Shown here piece after piece: positions 51,079 to 60,330 of a stretch of 64,000 nucleotides of DNA. The notes under the pieces were generated by a model. That model ran no database searches. It saw only the letters and a list, made by a program, of their open reading frames with translations, and was not told the origin of the DNA. The stretch is from Clostridiales bacterium (GTDB taxonomy: Bacteria; Bacillota; Clostridia; Clostridiales; Oxobacteraceae), in assembly GCA_030016385.1 (NCBI GenBank), contig JASEJN010000005.1, forward strand, positions 1 through 64,000, given 5' to 3'. The first letter of the stretch is position 1. Every line of letters starts with the position of its first letter. The position numbers and the translations under genes are program-made.

Positions 51079-52920
51079 TTACTTGTTCTTAACCTCGGTC
51101 CATATATCATCAAATAATTTAACCGACTGTCCTATATCTTTTAAATATTCACCTTTATTTACGGCATCCTGTGGAGGATATACTGCCGTATCTTTTAATA
51201 TATCCTGATCCAGTATCGGGAAGGATGCTTTATTCGGGCTGGCATAAGGAAATTCCCTCGATATTTCAGCGCCGATTTCGGGTTCCAGTATAAAACTGAT
51301 GAATTGTTCGGCGGATTTCTGGTTCTTTGACAGCTTAGGTATGACGAAGTTATCCTGCTGCAGGAATAATCCTTCCTGTGGAATAACTATTTTTAGATTT
51401 TTATTTTCGCGCTTTGCAAGCGAAGCCTCGGCTCCCCATACAAAACCAACCTTTGCTTCTCCGTTGATCAGAAGCGTTTTGGGGCTGTCGCTGTCATATG
51501 CCTTTATATTGGACTGCAGGGCCTTAAGGTCTTGCTTTGCCTGCTGCAATTTTAAAGGATCGGTTTCGTTGATGGAATATCCGGATTTTTTGAGCACCAT
51601 ACCTATTATCGCCCTTTCGTCGTCGAGAACGACTATGGAATTCTTAAGGGCGGGATTCCATAAATCCTTATATCCTTTTATAGGGACTTTGACCTTTGAG
51701 GCATCAAAAACAATACATGCATCTCCCCACATATAAGGTATGCTGTATTTGTTCCCGGGATCAAAGGGAAGATTAAGCCTTGATTCATCCAGGTTTTTAA
51801 AGTTTTCTATATTATTGATATCAATGGGCCTTATCAGGTTTTGCTTTCTTAATGTCTCAACCATATAATCGCTTGCCACGACCAGATCATATTGGGATCC
51901 GCCGGCCATAAGCTTTGCAAGCATTTCTTCGTTGGAGGAAAATGTGCTGTAATTAACCTTTATATTGTAAGCCTGCTCAAATTTATCTATTACAGACTGC
52001 GGGAGATATTCAGACCAGTTGAATACATTGATAACTTTTTGAGGTTCTCTTTTACCCGCCGCGCTTTTGAATGCGCTTCCTCCAAGAAACGTTATGCACA
52101 GCACGCAAACAAGCGCAGAACTTATTATTTTTTTGCCATTTATTATATTCTTGTTTAAAAGCTGCATTATCACGACAAGTGATACTGTAAGCACCAAAAG
52201 TATTGCGGATAATGCATTGATTTCAGGCGTTACGCCGAATTTAACCATCGAGAAAACTTTAAGGGGAAGCGTATTGCTCCCGGGGCCTGCCACAAAAAAG
52301 CTTATTATAACATCATCGATTGAAAGGGTAAACGCCAGAAGTCCGCCCGCCATAATGCCGGGCATTATGACAGGCAGCGTAACTTTCGTGAATGTCTGCA
52401 TGGGAGTCGCCCCGAGATCCATCGCAGCCTCTTCAAGGGATTTATCAAATCCATCAAGTCTTGATCTTACTACAATTATAACGTACGAAACACTAAATGT
52501 TACATGAGCTATTATAAGGGTTATAAGTCCAAGGGGTATAAGCTTGATCATAGAAAAAAAAGCAAGCATTGCGATACCCATGACTACCTCCGGTATCACA
52601 AGGGGAATAAAGAGCATGCCGTCTATCAGCGATTTGCCCCTGAACTTATACTTATACATGCCGACTGCCGCTGCGGTGCCTATTATAATAGATAATATTG
52701 TGCTTGAAAAGGCGATGATAAGGCTGTTTTTTACAGCTTCCATTATACTGTAATTTGAAAACAGGCTGTAATACCATTTAAGGCTGAAACCCGTCCATAC
52801 AGCATTAAGCTTCGAACTGTTAAAAGAAAAAACAACCAGCACAAATATCGGTATATACAAAAATAGATATATTAAAATGCTGTATATCGTACCTATTTTT
52901 TTTGCTGCTGAATTATTCAC
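51079..52920 (-). CDS. potCD: Spermidine/putrescine ABC permease fused to substrate-binding protein (PotC-PotD)
   Basis: 613 residues. Residues 1-262 are a PotC permease with about six helices and the coupling loop EEAAMDLGATPMQTFTKVTL PVIMPG. After one more hydrophobic helix (about 268-286) a complete PotD-type binding protein follows: VINVFNWSEYLPQSVIDKFE, YDLVVASDYMV, PYMWGDACIVFDA and the C-terminal lobe to 613. The frame is continuous. The extra helix puts the binding domain outside, tethered to the permease, so no separate lipoprotein is needed. It is the last gene of potA-potB-potCD. Confidence 0.94.
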   Translation of the reverse strand: MNNSAAKKIGTIYSILIYLFLYIPIFVLVVFSFNSSKLNAVWTGFSLKWYYSLFSNYSIMEAVKNSLIIAFSSTILSIIIGTAAAVGMYKYKFRGKSLIDGMLFIPLVIPEVVMGIAMLAFFSMIKLIPLGLITLIIAHVTFSVSYVIIVVRSRLDGFDKSLEEAAMDLGATPMQTFTKVTLPVIMPGIMAGGLLAFTLSIDDVIISFFVAGPGSNTLPLKVFSMVKFGVTPEINALSAILLVLTVSLVVIMQLLNKNIINGKKIISSALVCVLCITFLGGSAFKSAAGKREPQKVINVFNWSEYLPQSVIDKFEQAYNIKVNYSTFSSNEEMLAKLMAGGSQYDLVVASDYMVETLRKQNLIRPIDINNIENFKNLDESRLNLPFDPGNKYSIPYMWGDACIVFDASKVKVPIKGYKDLWNPALKNSIVVLDDERAIIGMVLKKSGYSINETDPLKLQQAKQDLKALQSNIKAYDSDSPKTLLINGEAKVGFVWGAEASLAKRENKNLKIVIPQEGLFLQQDNFVIPKLSKNQKSAEQFISFILEPEIGAEISREFPYASPNKASFPILDQDILKDTAVYPPQDAVNKGEYLKDIGQSVKLFDDIWTEVKNK

Positions 52921-52923
52921 CTA

Positions 52924-53775
52924 TTATAACACCTCCATCTTATCTTTGCTTCCGCCGGATTTTATATATATTAACAATGTTACAAACATTATTACTATGA
53001 GAATAACGGATATCGCCGAGCCAAAGGGCCAATTCCTCGCGGAAAGGAACTGGTTCTTAATCAGATTGCTGATTAGAATTATCTTGCTTCCTCCCATCAA
53101 ATCCGGTATGAAGAAGTACCCGAGTGTCGGAACGAAGACGAGAAGGCATCCTGAAAATATGCCTGGTTTTGTCAGCGGCAGGGTTACTTTTAAAAACGCT
53201 CTAACCGGTGTAGCCCCTAAATCCGATGCCGCCTCCAAAAGGGATTTATCCAGTTTTTCGATGGATGAATAAAGAGGCAGTACCATAAACGGGAACATCA
53301 TATACACCATTCCGATCAACACAGCAGTATTGTTATAGAGGAGTGTAAGTGGTGCCTTTATAATCCCGAGTTTTAAAAGGTAAGTGTTTATTATCCCTTC
53401 CGTCCTTAAAAGTATTATCCACGCATATGTCCTTATGAGCGAATTCGTCCAGAAAGGGAGTATTATAAGCATCAGCAGGATGGGCCTGTAAATTTTCGGA
53501 GACCTTGCCACAAAGTATGCAAAAGGATACCCGAAAATAAGGCACAAAAGCATCGTTGCTGCCGATATTAAAATAGAGTTCCATAAAATCCTTATATAAA
53601 GAGGATTAAGAAGCTTTGCATAATTACCGGAGGTAATCTTGTACTGTATATCACCATATTGCCCCCTTGTCATGAAGCTTACAACTACGACAAGAAAAAG
53701 AGGCACGATAAAGAATAAAAGCATCCATATAACAACAGGCGATATAGATTTTAAAGCACCTTTTGACTTTATCAT
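52924..53775 (-). CDS. potB: Spermidine/putrescine ABC transporter permease PotB
   Basis: 283 residues with six transmembrane helices. Typical coupling loop LLEAASDLGATPVRAFLKVT LPLTKPG near 187 and LILPFWTNSLIRTYAWIILL near 100. It pairs with the PotC part of the next gene. It overlaps potA by 4 bp and ends 3 bp before the potCD start. Confidence 0.94.
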   Translation of the reverse strand: MIKSKGALKSISPVVIWMLLFFIVPLFLVVVVSFMTRGQYGDIQYKITSGNYAKLLNPLYIRILWNSILISAATMLLCLIFGYPFAYFVARSPKIYRPILLMLIILPFWTNSLIRTYAWIILLRTEGIINTYLLKLGIIKAPLTLLYNNTAVLIGMVYMMFPFMVLPLYSSIEKLDKSLLEAASDLGATPVRAFLKVTLPLTKPGIFSGCLLVFVPTLGYFFIPDLMGGSKIILISNLIKNQFLSARNWPFGSAISVILIVIMFVTLLIYIKSGGSKDKMEVL

Positions 53776-54854
53776 GATTTAATCACCACCGCATCTTCGG
53801 GGTTCCATGTCACATATGCCTTATTTATACCGCTTGGGAAGGCATAATTCTCTCCCGACTGTTCACTTATCGTTATTTCTCTGCCATTGGAGAGAGTAAC
53901 GATGGTTTTGGAAACGGAACCTATAAAAGTTCTCTCCTTAAAAGTCGCATAAAGGAAAGGATTATTAGGGTCCGGTGAAGATTTTAGCTTTAATCTCTCA
54001 GGCCTTACGGCAAAGCACAGATTTTTGTTTACATCTGTATTTTTGCATGTAAGGTCAATTATCTGGTTGTCTTCAAGTTTTACGGATGCATAACCGTTGT
54101 TTATGCCTGTTACAGTACCGTCAAAAATATTCGTATCTCCTATAAAATCTGCAACAAATCTCGTCCTTGGTTTTTCATATATTTCCTTCGGAGTTCCGAC
54201 CTGTTCTATAAGCCCGTTGTTCATGACGCATATTCTGTCGGACATGGTCATAGCTTCTTCCTGGTCGTGGGTAACAAACAAAAAGGTAATACCAAGTTTC
54301 TTTTGAAGATGTTTAAGCTCCAACTGCATTTGACGGCGTAATTTAAGGTCCAGTGCACCTAATGGTTCATCCAGAAGAAGAACTTTTGGATCATTGATAA
54401 TCGCTCTTGCAATAGCGACACGCTGTTTTTGGCCTCCGCTTAACTGATCGGGCATCTTATCTTCATAGCCTTCCATCTGTACTATCTTGAGCATATTCAA
54501 TACCCTGTCCCTGATCTCCCTCTTTTGAACTTTTTTTATGGTCAGACCAAAAGCCACATTATCGAATACGTTCATATGAGGAAATAACGCATAGCTCTGA
54601 AATACTGTGTTTACATTGCGTTCATAAGGTGCTTTCTTTGATACGTCTTTGCCGTTTATAAGCACGCTGCCTTTATCCGCCTGTTCAAATCCGGCGATAA
54701 TCCTGATAGTCGTAGTTTTGCCGCATCCACTCGGGCCGAGTATCGTTAGAAATTCTCCCTCTTTGATATCGAGGGAAATACCCTTTATGGCAGCATCCTT
54801 TTCACCGCTAAAGCTTTTAACAACATTATCAAGTTTTACCATAGAGTTTGCCAA
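53772..54854 (-). CDS. potA: Spermidine/putrescine ABC transporter ATPase PotA
   Basis: 360 residues. Walker A GPSGCGKTT (about 38-46), signature LSGGQKQRVAIARAI, Walker B VLLLDEPLGALD, THDQEEAMTMSDRI, and a C-terminal TOBE regulatory domain (about 240-360). It drives polyamine import. The start is TTG 54854, with AGGAG about 10 nt upstream; the next in-frame ATG is at 54842. A promoter fits at 54939-54967. Confidence 0.95.
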   Translation of the reverse strand: MANSMVKLDNVVKSFSGEKDAAIKGISLDIKEGEFLTILGPSGCGKTTTIRIIAGFEQADKGSVLINGKDVSKKAPYERNVNTVFQSYALFPHMNVFDNVAFGLTIKKVQKREIRDRVLNMLKIVQMEGYEDKMPDQLSGGQKQRVAIARAIINDPKVLLLDEPLGALDLKLRRQMQLELKHLQKKLGITFLFVTHDQEEAMTMSDRICVMNNGLIEQVGTPKEIYEKPRTRFVADFIGDTNIFDGTVTGINNGYASVKLEDNQIIDLTCKNTDVNKNLCFAVRPERLKLKSSPDPNNPFLYATFKERTFIGSVSKTIVTLSNGREITISEQSGENYAFPSGINKAYVTWNPEDAVVIKS

Positions 54855-54938
54855 CCCATATCAGCTCCTTTTTTCATACAATTCAGAAAATTGGTAATTA
54901 TACTTATACCTTTTGGTGTATAATTATAATTCGAATTA

Positions 54939-54967
54939 TTTATAACATATATATATATTAATTTCAA
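54939..54967 (-). promoter_or_regulatory. Probable promoter of potABCD
   Basis: On the minus strand TTGAAA and TATAAA are separated by 17 bp, 85 bp before the potA start. Confidence 0.5.
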
Positions 54968-55011
54968 TAATAAATTTTTAATATATGGCCTTTTTATATA
55001 AATTTTTTTTG

Positions 55012-55082
55012 AGTGGAAATTGAAGCGGAGGTTTTAGCCTGAAACTACAGGCTTTAGCATATGCCCCCAAAGTGATCCCGTA
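55012..55082 (+). other. Small GC-richer hairpin region upstream of the C39-like lipoprotein gene
   Basis: GGAGG, then AGCCTG-AAACTA-CAGGCT (a 6-bp hairpin), then CCCCC and GTGATCCCG, in otherwise AT-rich DNA. Pairing of GGAGG with a downstream C run is possible. I do not recognise a riboswitch. It may be the 5' UTR of the gene at 55175. Confidence 0.25.
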
Positions 55083-55174
55083 AAAAAAATTATATTAGAT
55101 TTTTCAAAAATGCATAACATAAAAGTAATTCAATTTTTAACTATTATCTTCGATTTCAGAAAGGAAAGATTTCG

Positions 55175-55930
55175 ATGCTGAAGATTACCAAAATAAAGTT
55201 AATGATTTTAATTTTATTGATAAATATATTATTTACGGGATGTCCGGATGGTGAAAAAACTAAGCCGGACCGGAATTCGGACAGGAAGAGGGAGAATATT
55301 CAGGCTCGGGAGGACAATGATGATAAAAACAGGGAATCGGTTTTACTGGATGTGCCCATTATTCCCCAAAAACCGGAATTGATGAGCGGGTGTGAGGTAA
55401 CCAGCCTGGCTATGGTGTTCCAGTATGCGGGCATCAAGGTCGACAAGATGACACTTGCAAAAAAGATAAAGAAGGACAAAACTCCTGTAGTTTTAGACGA
55501 AAAGGGCCACATAAAAAAGTGGGGAAACCCCAATGAAGGATTTGTGGGAGATATTACAGGGAAAAATAAGGGCTTTGCAGTTTATAATATCCCCATGATG
55601 GAACTCATGGATCAGTATCTGCATGGCAGAGCAGTCGATCTGACCGGAAAACCCTTTGAATCATTGATAAAGAGTGTCAATGAAAACCATCCGGTAATTG
55701 TATGGTCCACAATCGATTTTAACCCGCCTGAAAAATATGAGGAGTGGGAGAAGAACGGCACTAAAATCAAGGCAGCGCTGAATGAACATGCTGTTGTGCT
55801 CGTAGGTTACGATAAAGATTACTGCTATATAAACAATCCGTTTAACGGTGTGAAAAATCAAAAAATCAACAGGCAATCCTTTATAAAGGTATGGAACATC
55901 ATGGGCAAAATGGCTATATCGTACAAATAA
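55175..55930 (+). CDS. C39-like peptidase-fold lipoprotein
   Basis: 251 residues. The lipoprotein signal has lipobox LFTGC (Cys23), followed by a charged linker (24-55) and a papain-like C39_2 domain: catalytic Cys73 in MSGCEVTSLAM, His205 in NEHAVVLVGYD, and INNPFNG near 222. It is similar in layout to B. subtilis YvpB-like proteins. It could be a surface cysteine peptidase; the substrate is unknown. AAAGGAAAG precedes ATG 55175. It stands alone and converges with the DUF4037 gene. Confidence 0.85.
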   Translation: MLKITKIKLMILILLINILFTGCPDGEKTKPDRNSDRKRENIQAREDNDDKNRESVLLDVPIIPQKPELMSGCEVTSLAMVFQYAGIKVDKMTLAKKIKKDKTPVVLDEKGHIKKWGNPNEGFVGDITGKNKGFAVYNIPMMELMDQYLHGRAVDLTGKPFESLIKSVNENHPVIVWSTIDFNPPEKYEEWEKNGTKIKAALNEHAVVLVGYDKDYCYINNPFNGVKNQKINRQSFIKVWNIMGKMAISYK

Positions 55931-55951
55931 GAAGTATTTTAATATGGGATG

Positions 55952-57037
55952 CTATATTTCATCATCATATTTGTAGATGGCCGATAATGATTTCATTTTA
56001 TTAGCATCCAATAAAAAATCTTCATTTGTAATCCATTGGTCCAGTGCGCCATATATCGGAATACTTTTAAGCTCACCATAAATTGTCCTGTAGGTTTGCT
56101 CTGCAATATACTGAAAATCGATATCCATATATCCTCTACAATATGGGTTTTGCCTTATTTTTAATGAAGGCAATTTTTTTATTCGATTTTGGTACTCGAT
56201 TAAAAAACGGCATATTTGAGTTATCTTCTTCATGGCAATTTTAATATCTTTTTCAATATATATATTTTCAAGGTTTGTACCGATCTCTTTCGCAATAGAT
56301 GGGAGTTTGTAAAATTCGCGATGTATCCATTTTGGATAAGATGGAGCATAACGCCTGTTTAATAGAAATGCCAGCCTTATTATTCTAAATATGGTTTCAT
56401 TCAAACAATATCTTGATGATAAAACATCTCCCCTGTCACAGCATAAGCCTATTAGGTCAATATCCCACCCAAGCGACTGCCATGCATATGCGAGCCTGTA
56501 TTTCCAGACATCATCAGGGTAATACCCGCCATAAAACTTTCTCAATTTTGTAAGTTTGCCCATACCGTCAAAAAATACTTCGCCTCCTGTCACCTCCAGC
56601 AGGTGATTTTCAGGTATAGAGAGCCACTCTATTTCATTTTGTGGCACCAAGACTCCAAGATTGGCCTGAAAATAATCTTTACATGTCGTTATGTCTATAT
56701 GTACATTCCCTGACCCGTCAGATGAAAGCTTTCTGACCCCCATGGATTCTTTATCGGTTATAAAATGCGTAGAATAACCCATAAACGTAGATGGAATCCG
56801 TGTATTCAATATTTCATACATTCTATCTTTATATTGTTTTAACTCCTCGGGTAAAAAAATTATGCATCTAGGCCCCCATTCGTGGTCAGTGGATATTTCA
56901 TCATCGTTACCCAGGACATCCGATCCCCAACCGATTAAGGCAGAAGCATATTTTTCTCCAATGAAGCTGATATGTTCATCTATTATAGGTTTTATTACGC
57001 TACTGTAATACTCCCTGCACAAATCCAAACCTTTCAA
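55952..57037 (-). CDS. DUF4037 nucleotidyltransferase-like protein
   Basis: 361 residues. N-terminal text FIGEKYASALIGWGSDVLGN DDEISTDHEWGPR resembles a nucleotidyltransferase-fold active site (Gly-Ser then Asp...Asp). The rest is helical and fits DUF4037. The reaction is unknown. The start is TTG 57037 behind GGGGG; an ATG just before it is out of frame. The gene is alone on the minus strand between two plus-strand units, with an AT-rich 200-bp divergent promoter region to the next gene. Confidence 0.8.
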   Translation of the reverse strand: MKGLDLCREYYSSVIKPIIDEHISFIGEKYASALIGWGSDVLGNDDEISTDHEWGPRCIIFLPEELKQYKDRMYEILNTRIPSTFMGYSTHFITDKESMGVRKLSSDGSGNVHIDITTCKDYFQANLGVLVPQNEIEWLSIPENHLLEVTGGEVFFDGMGKLTKLRKFYGGYYPDDVWKYRLAYAWQSLGWDIDLIGLCCDRGDVLSSRYCLNETIFRIIRLAFLLNRRYAPSYPKWIHREFYKLPSIAKEIGTNLENIYIEKDIKIAMKKITQICRFLIEYQNRIKKLPSLKIRQNPYCRGYMDIDFQYIAEQTYRTIYGELKSIPIYGALDQWITNEDFLLDANKMKSLSAIYKYDDEI

Positions 57038-57237
57038 TATTCATTTTCCCCCTTATATGACGACTATCACATTCCAGTTCGGCATTAATATATAATTGTT
57101 CATCAAATCAATTGTAACTCAAATATATGATTTAACAAGGAATTGACATAATATTAACCGTAAGTTTAATCAATATTTATATCGGCAGGTTATATTATAA
57201 GTAGAATATATAGCAGCGATAAAGGGGGGCTGTAAAG

Positions 57238-57843
57238 ATGAACTTTTTCACACATATCGCCATTTCAAAAATATTATATAACCATTTAAAAAGCCAAATG
57301 GAACTGAATAAGACCGATTTTATTTATGGCAATATAAAACCGGATTTAACCCGCAGAGTATTAAAAAAGCCTCATATTTTAGATAATTATCTTGATTATG
57401 TATGCGATGGTGCAGGTAATTTGATGAAAGGTGAGGTGCCTTTGGAAGAATTTTCGATTGAACTCGGTGAAATTTGCCATTATGTATGCGATTTCTTTTG
57501 CCGTTATCATCTGAATATAGAAATATTCAATAATTTAAAGGGTCATTTTTTCTATGAATTAAGGCTTCATTTTGTACTGCTAAGATTAAGCAGGGAAGAA
57601 AAATCCGAAATGGAAATAAATAACAAGAAGGCCAACAGGGACATCGAGTCAATTATATCGGCGATGAGGGCCGATTATTTTTCCAAAACCGCTACGTTTA
57701 AAAAAGACATTTCTTACGCAATATCCACCGCTATATGGGTCTGTGAGTCGGTAGTTTATTTTATGGCTAGATCCACCGGACCTGCTTCGAACAATGATAA
57801 AATAGATTCCTATGTTATGGTGCCTTCTGCAGGAGGTAAATAA
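57238..57843 (+). CDS. Zinc-dependent phospholipase C-like protein
   Basis: 201 residues, mainly helical. The N-terminus MNFFTHIAISKILYNHL with His6 and the HYVCDFFCRYH motif (about 80) fit the zinc-dependent phospholipase C/S1-P1 nuclease fold. There is no signal peptide, so it is probably cytoplasmic, unlike secreted toxins. GGGGGG precedes ATG 57238. Its last base pair overlaps the start of the glycosyltransferase gene, so the two are coupled. I infer a role in lipid or glycolipid turnover with its neighbours. Confidence 0.72.
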   Translation: MNFFTHIAISKILYNHLKSQMELNKTDFIYGNIKPDLTRRVLKKPHILDNYLDYVCDGAGNLMKGEVPLEEFSIELGEICHYVCDFFCRYHLNIEIFNNLKGHFFYELRLHFVLLRLSREEKSEMEINNKKANRDIESIISAMRADYFSKTATFKKDISYAISTAIWVCESVVYFMARSTGPASNNDKIDSYVMVPSAGGK

Positions 57844-58976
57844 TGAAGATTGCATTATTTTCTGATACGTTCACTCCACAGATAAACGGGGTCACAAATA
57901 CACTTGCCAATTTAATAAAATACTTTGAAAATAACGGTATAGAATATAAGATTTTCGTCCCCAAGTATGATGATGATGTAGATTCATATGCGGAAAGATT
58001 CTATAGCTTAAAATTCTTTTTATATCCTGAATGCAGGATAGCCTTACCGAACATGTTCAGAATATATCAGATCTTATCAAAATTTAGACCGGATGCAATA
58101 CACTTGATGACGGAATTCAATATGGGCCTCGCCGGACTTTATTTCGGGAGGAAATATAATATCCCGACCATTTCAAGCTATACAACAAATTTTTCGCAGT
58201 ATGCCGACTATTTTAAGCTGGATTTTCTAAAGCAAATGATCTGGAATTATATGAAGTGGTTCCACAATCAAAATTGTATAACCCTTTGTCCATCCGTTGA
58301 AACGGAAAAGCTGCTAAACCAAAATGGTATAAGCAATACGGGGATATTTTCAAGGGGTATAGATTCCAAAAGGTTCAATACCGATTACAGAAATGAAAGT
58401 TTGAGGAGAAAGCTGGGAATTGAAAACAAGACAACGTTTCTTTATGTTGGCAGAGTATCTTACGAGAAGGATTTGGATATTTTAAACGAGAGTTATAAAG
58501 CCATAAAAGGAAAGTACGGGGATGAAGTCGCTTTAGTAATAACAGGAGAGGGTCCCTACCTGGAAAGGTGTAAAAAAATATTTCCGCAGGATACGATTTT
58601 TACAGGATTTAAAAAGGGAATGGAGCTCTCCGAGTTATATGCTTCCTGTGATATATTTGTATGTCCCTCTTCTACAGAAACTTTTGGCAATGTGGTTTTG
58701 GAAGCGATGACATCAGGCTTGGCTGTAATAGGTGCTGATGCAGGAGGTATCAAGGAAATCATACGGCATAAACATAATGGCCTTAAATTTAAGGCAAGGG
58801 ATGCGGGACAATTATACGATTGCATGGCTGAACTAATGGAAAATAGGAATCTCAGGGAATATTTAAAAGTCAATGGCATAAAATTCGGCAGAAACAGATC
58901 CTGGGATAAAATAATAGGAGGTCTTGTCGATATATACAGGGAAGTTTTGGAAGAAAGGAGCACTATCAGTGCATAG
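57843..58976 (+). CDS. GT4-family glycosyltransferase (glycolipid-type)
   Basis: 377 residues, GT-B fold. The N-terminus IALFSDTFTPQINGVTNTLA and HLMTEFNMGLAG are like plant SQD2 and bacterial mannosyl/glucosyl-diacylglycerol synthases. The donor-site motif EX7E is seen around SSTETFGNVVLEAMTSGLAV (about 280-300). It transfers a sugar from a nucleotide donor to a lipid or other acceptor. The next gene makes UDP-glucuronate, so a glucuronosyl-lipid product is a reasonable inference. Coupled upstream to the phospholipase C-like gene; 11 bp to the next. Confidence 0.88.
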   Translation: MKIALFSDTFTPQINGVTNTLANLIKYFENNGIEYKIFVPKYDDDVDSYAERFYSLKFFLYPECRIALPNMFRIYQILSKFRPDAIHLMTEFNMGLAGLYFGRKYNIPTISSYTTNFSQYADYFKLDFLKQMIWNYMKWFHNQNCITLCPSVETEKLLNQNGISNTGIFSRGIDSKRFNTDYRNESLRRKLGIENKTTFLYVGRVSYEKDLDILNESYKAIKGKYGDEVALVITGEGPYLERCKKIFPQDTIFTGFKKGMELSELYASCDIFVCPSSTETFGNVVLEAMTSGLAVIGADAGGIKEIIRHKHNGLKFKARDAGQLYDCMAELMENRNLREYLKVNGIKFGRNRSWDKIIGGLVDIYREVLEERSTISA

Positions 58977-58987
58977 CGGAAATATCG

Positions 58988-60316
58988 ATGATTAAGATAA
59001 GCATAATAGGAACAGGATATGTGGGGCTTGTTACGGGAGTTTGCCTGTCGGACTTTGGCTGGCAGGTAACATGTGCCGACCAAAACGAAGATATCATTTT
59101 AAAGTTGAATAGCGGAAAGCCCACGATCTATGAACCGGGACTGGATGATTTGTTATCAAGGAATTTATCCTACAAGAGGATTAAATTCGTGACAGATATT
59201 AATCTGGCAGTAAAGGAAAGTGATGTAATATTCATCGCAGTGGGTACGCCGCAAAACATCGACGGAAGTGCGGATTTAAGCTGTGTTTACAATGTGGCGC
59301 GTCAAATAGGCCGTTATATGGATAAATATAAAATTATTGTCGACAAGTCAACAGTTCCCGTTGGAACCGGGCAAACGGTAAAAAAAATAATCTTGGAAGA
59401 GCTGGAAAATAGGGGGCTGACTATTGATTTTGACATTGTTTCCAATCCCGAATTTCTAAGGCAGGGTTCTGCCATCCAGAACTTTACCCATGCGGACAGG
59501 GTCGTTATTGGGGCTGAATCGCAGCATGCAATAGATATAATGAAACAGGTGTACAGAGTTTTATATATAAACGAGACTCCGTTTTTAATAGTAAACATAG
59601 AAACCGCGGAATTGATAAAGTATGCCTCCAATGCGTTTCTTGCCACAAAGATATCCTTCATAAACGAGCTGTCTGAATTGTGTGAGAAAACGGGGGCAAA
59701 TATCCAGCAGGTCGCCAGGGGAATGGGCATGGATGCAAGGATCGGCTCTAAGTTTCTCAATGCCGGACCCGGATATGGAGGTAGCTGCTTTCCAAAGGAT
59801 ACAAAAGCCCTTGTGAATATCGGGAAGATTTATCAATGTGATCTTGGGATCGTAAGGGCGGCGATTGATGCAAATGAAAAACAAAAAATGAGGATGGTTT
59901 ATAAGATTGAAAAAGAAATGGGACATTTAGAAGGAAAGACATTTGGCGTTTTAGGGTTGGCATTTAAAAAGAATACTGATGATATGAGAGAGGCGCCATC
60001 GATTACGATACTTAAGGAACTGTCCATTCTTGGAGCCCGGTTTAGAGTATATGACCCAAAGGCTATGAAAAAGGCGAAGAAGTGTTTTGATGAGCTCAAT
60101 ATACAGATTATCAAGTATTGCGATGATGAATATGATGCATCGAAGGATACGGATGCCATAATACTTATGACCGAATGGAACCAATTCAGAAGCCTTGATC
60201 TGGATAATATCAAATCAAAAATGAATGGCAATTATTTTTTCGATTTAAGAAATATATACAATAATGAAGTGATGCTTGGGAAAGGTTTTAAGTATTATTC
60301 AGTCGGGCGCGTCTGA
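58988..60316 (+). CDS. ugd: UDP-glucose 6-dehydrogenase
   Basis: 442 residues. It oxidises UDP-glucose to UDP-glucuronate with two NAD. N-terminal NAD fold ISIIGTGYVGLVTGVCLSD (about 4-22), VDKSTVPVGTG (about 118), catalytic Cys267 in GPGYGGSCFPKDTKAL and GLAFKKNTDDMREAPS (about 323). Lengths of related enzymes (Ugd, TuaD) are the same. It supplies the sugar donor for the upstream glycosyltransferase. The ribosome binding site is weak (GCGGAAA), consistent with coupling. Confidence 0.95.
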   Translation: MIKISIIGTGYVGLVTGVCLSDFGWQVTCADQNEDIILKLNSGKPTIYEPGLDDLLSRNLSYKRIKFVTDINLAVKESDVIFIAVGTPQNIDGSADLSCVYNVARQIGRYMDKYKIIVDKSTVPVGTGQTVKKIILEELENRGLTIDFDIVSNPEFLRQGSAIQNFTHADRVVIGAESQHAIDIMKQVYRVLYINETPFLIVNIETAELIKYASNAFLATKISFINELSELCEKTGANIQQVARGMGMDARIGSKFLNAGPGYGGSCFPKDTKALVNIGKIYQCDLGIVRAAIDANEKQKMRMVYKIEKEMGHLEGKTFGVLGLAFKKNTDDMREAPSITILKELSILGARFRVYDPKAMKKAKKCFDELNIQIIKYCDDEYDASKDTDAIILMTEWNQFRSLDLDNIKSKMNGNYFFDLRNIYNNEVMLGKGFKYYSVGRV

Positions 60317-60330
60317 ATAAACAGAGGTGA

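Noticed and set aside
51079-52920. PotC-PotD fusion as a sequencing error
   Set aside because: The frame is continuous, the linker forms a sensible helix, and no ribosome binding site or start typical of a separate potD is present at the junction.
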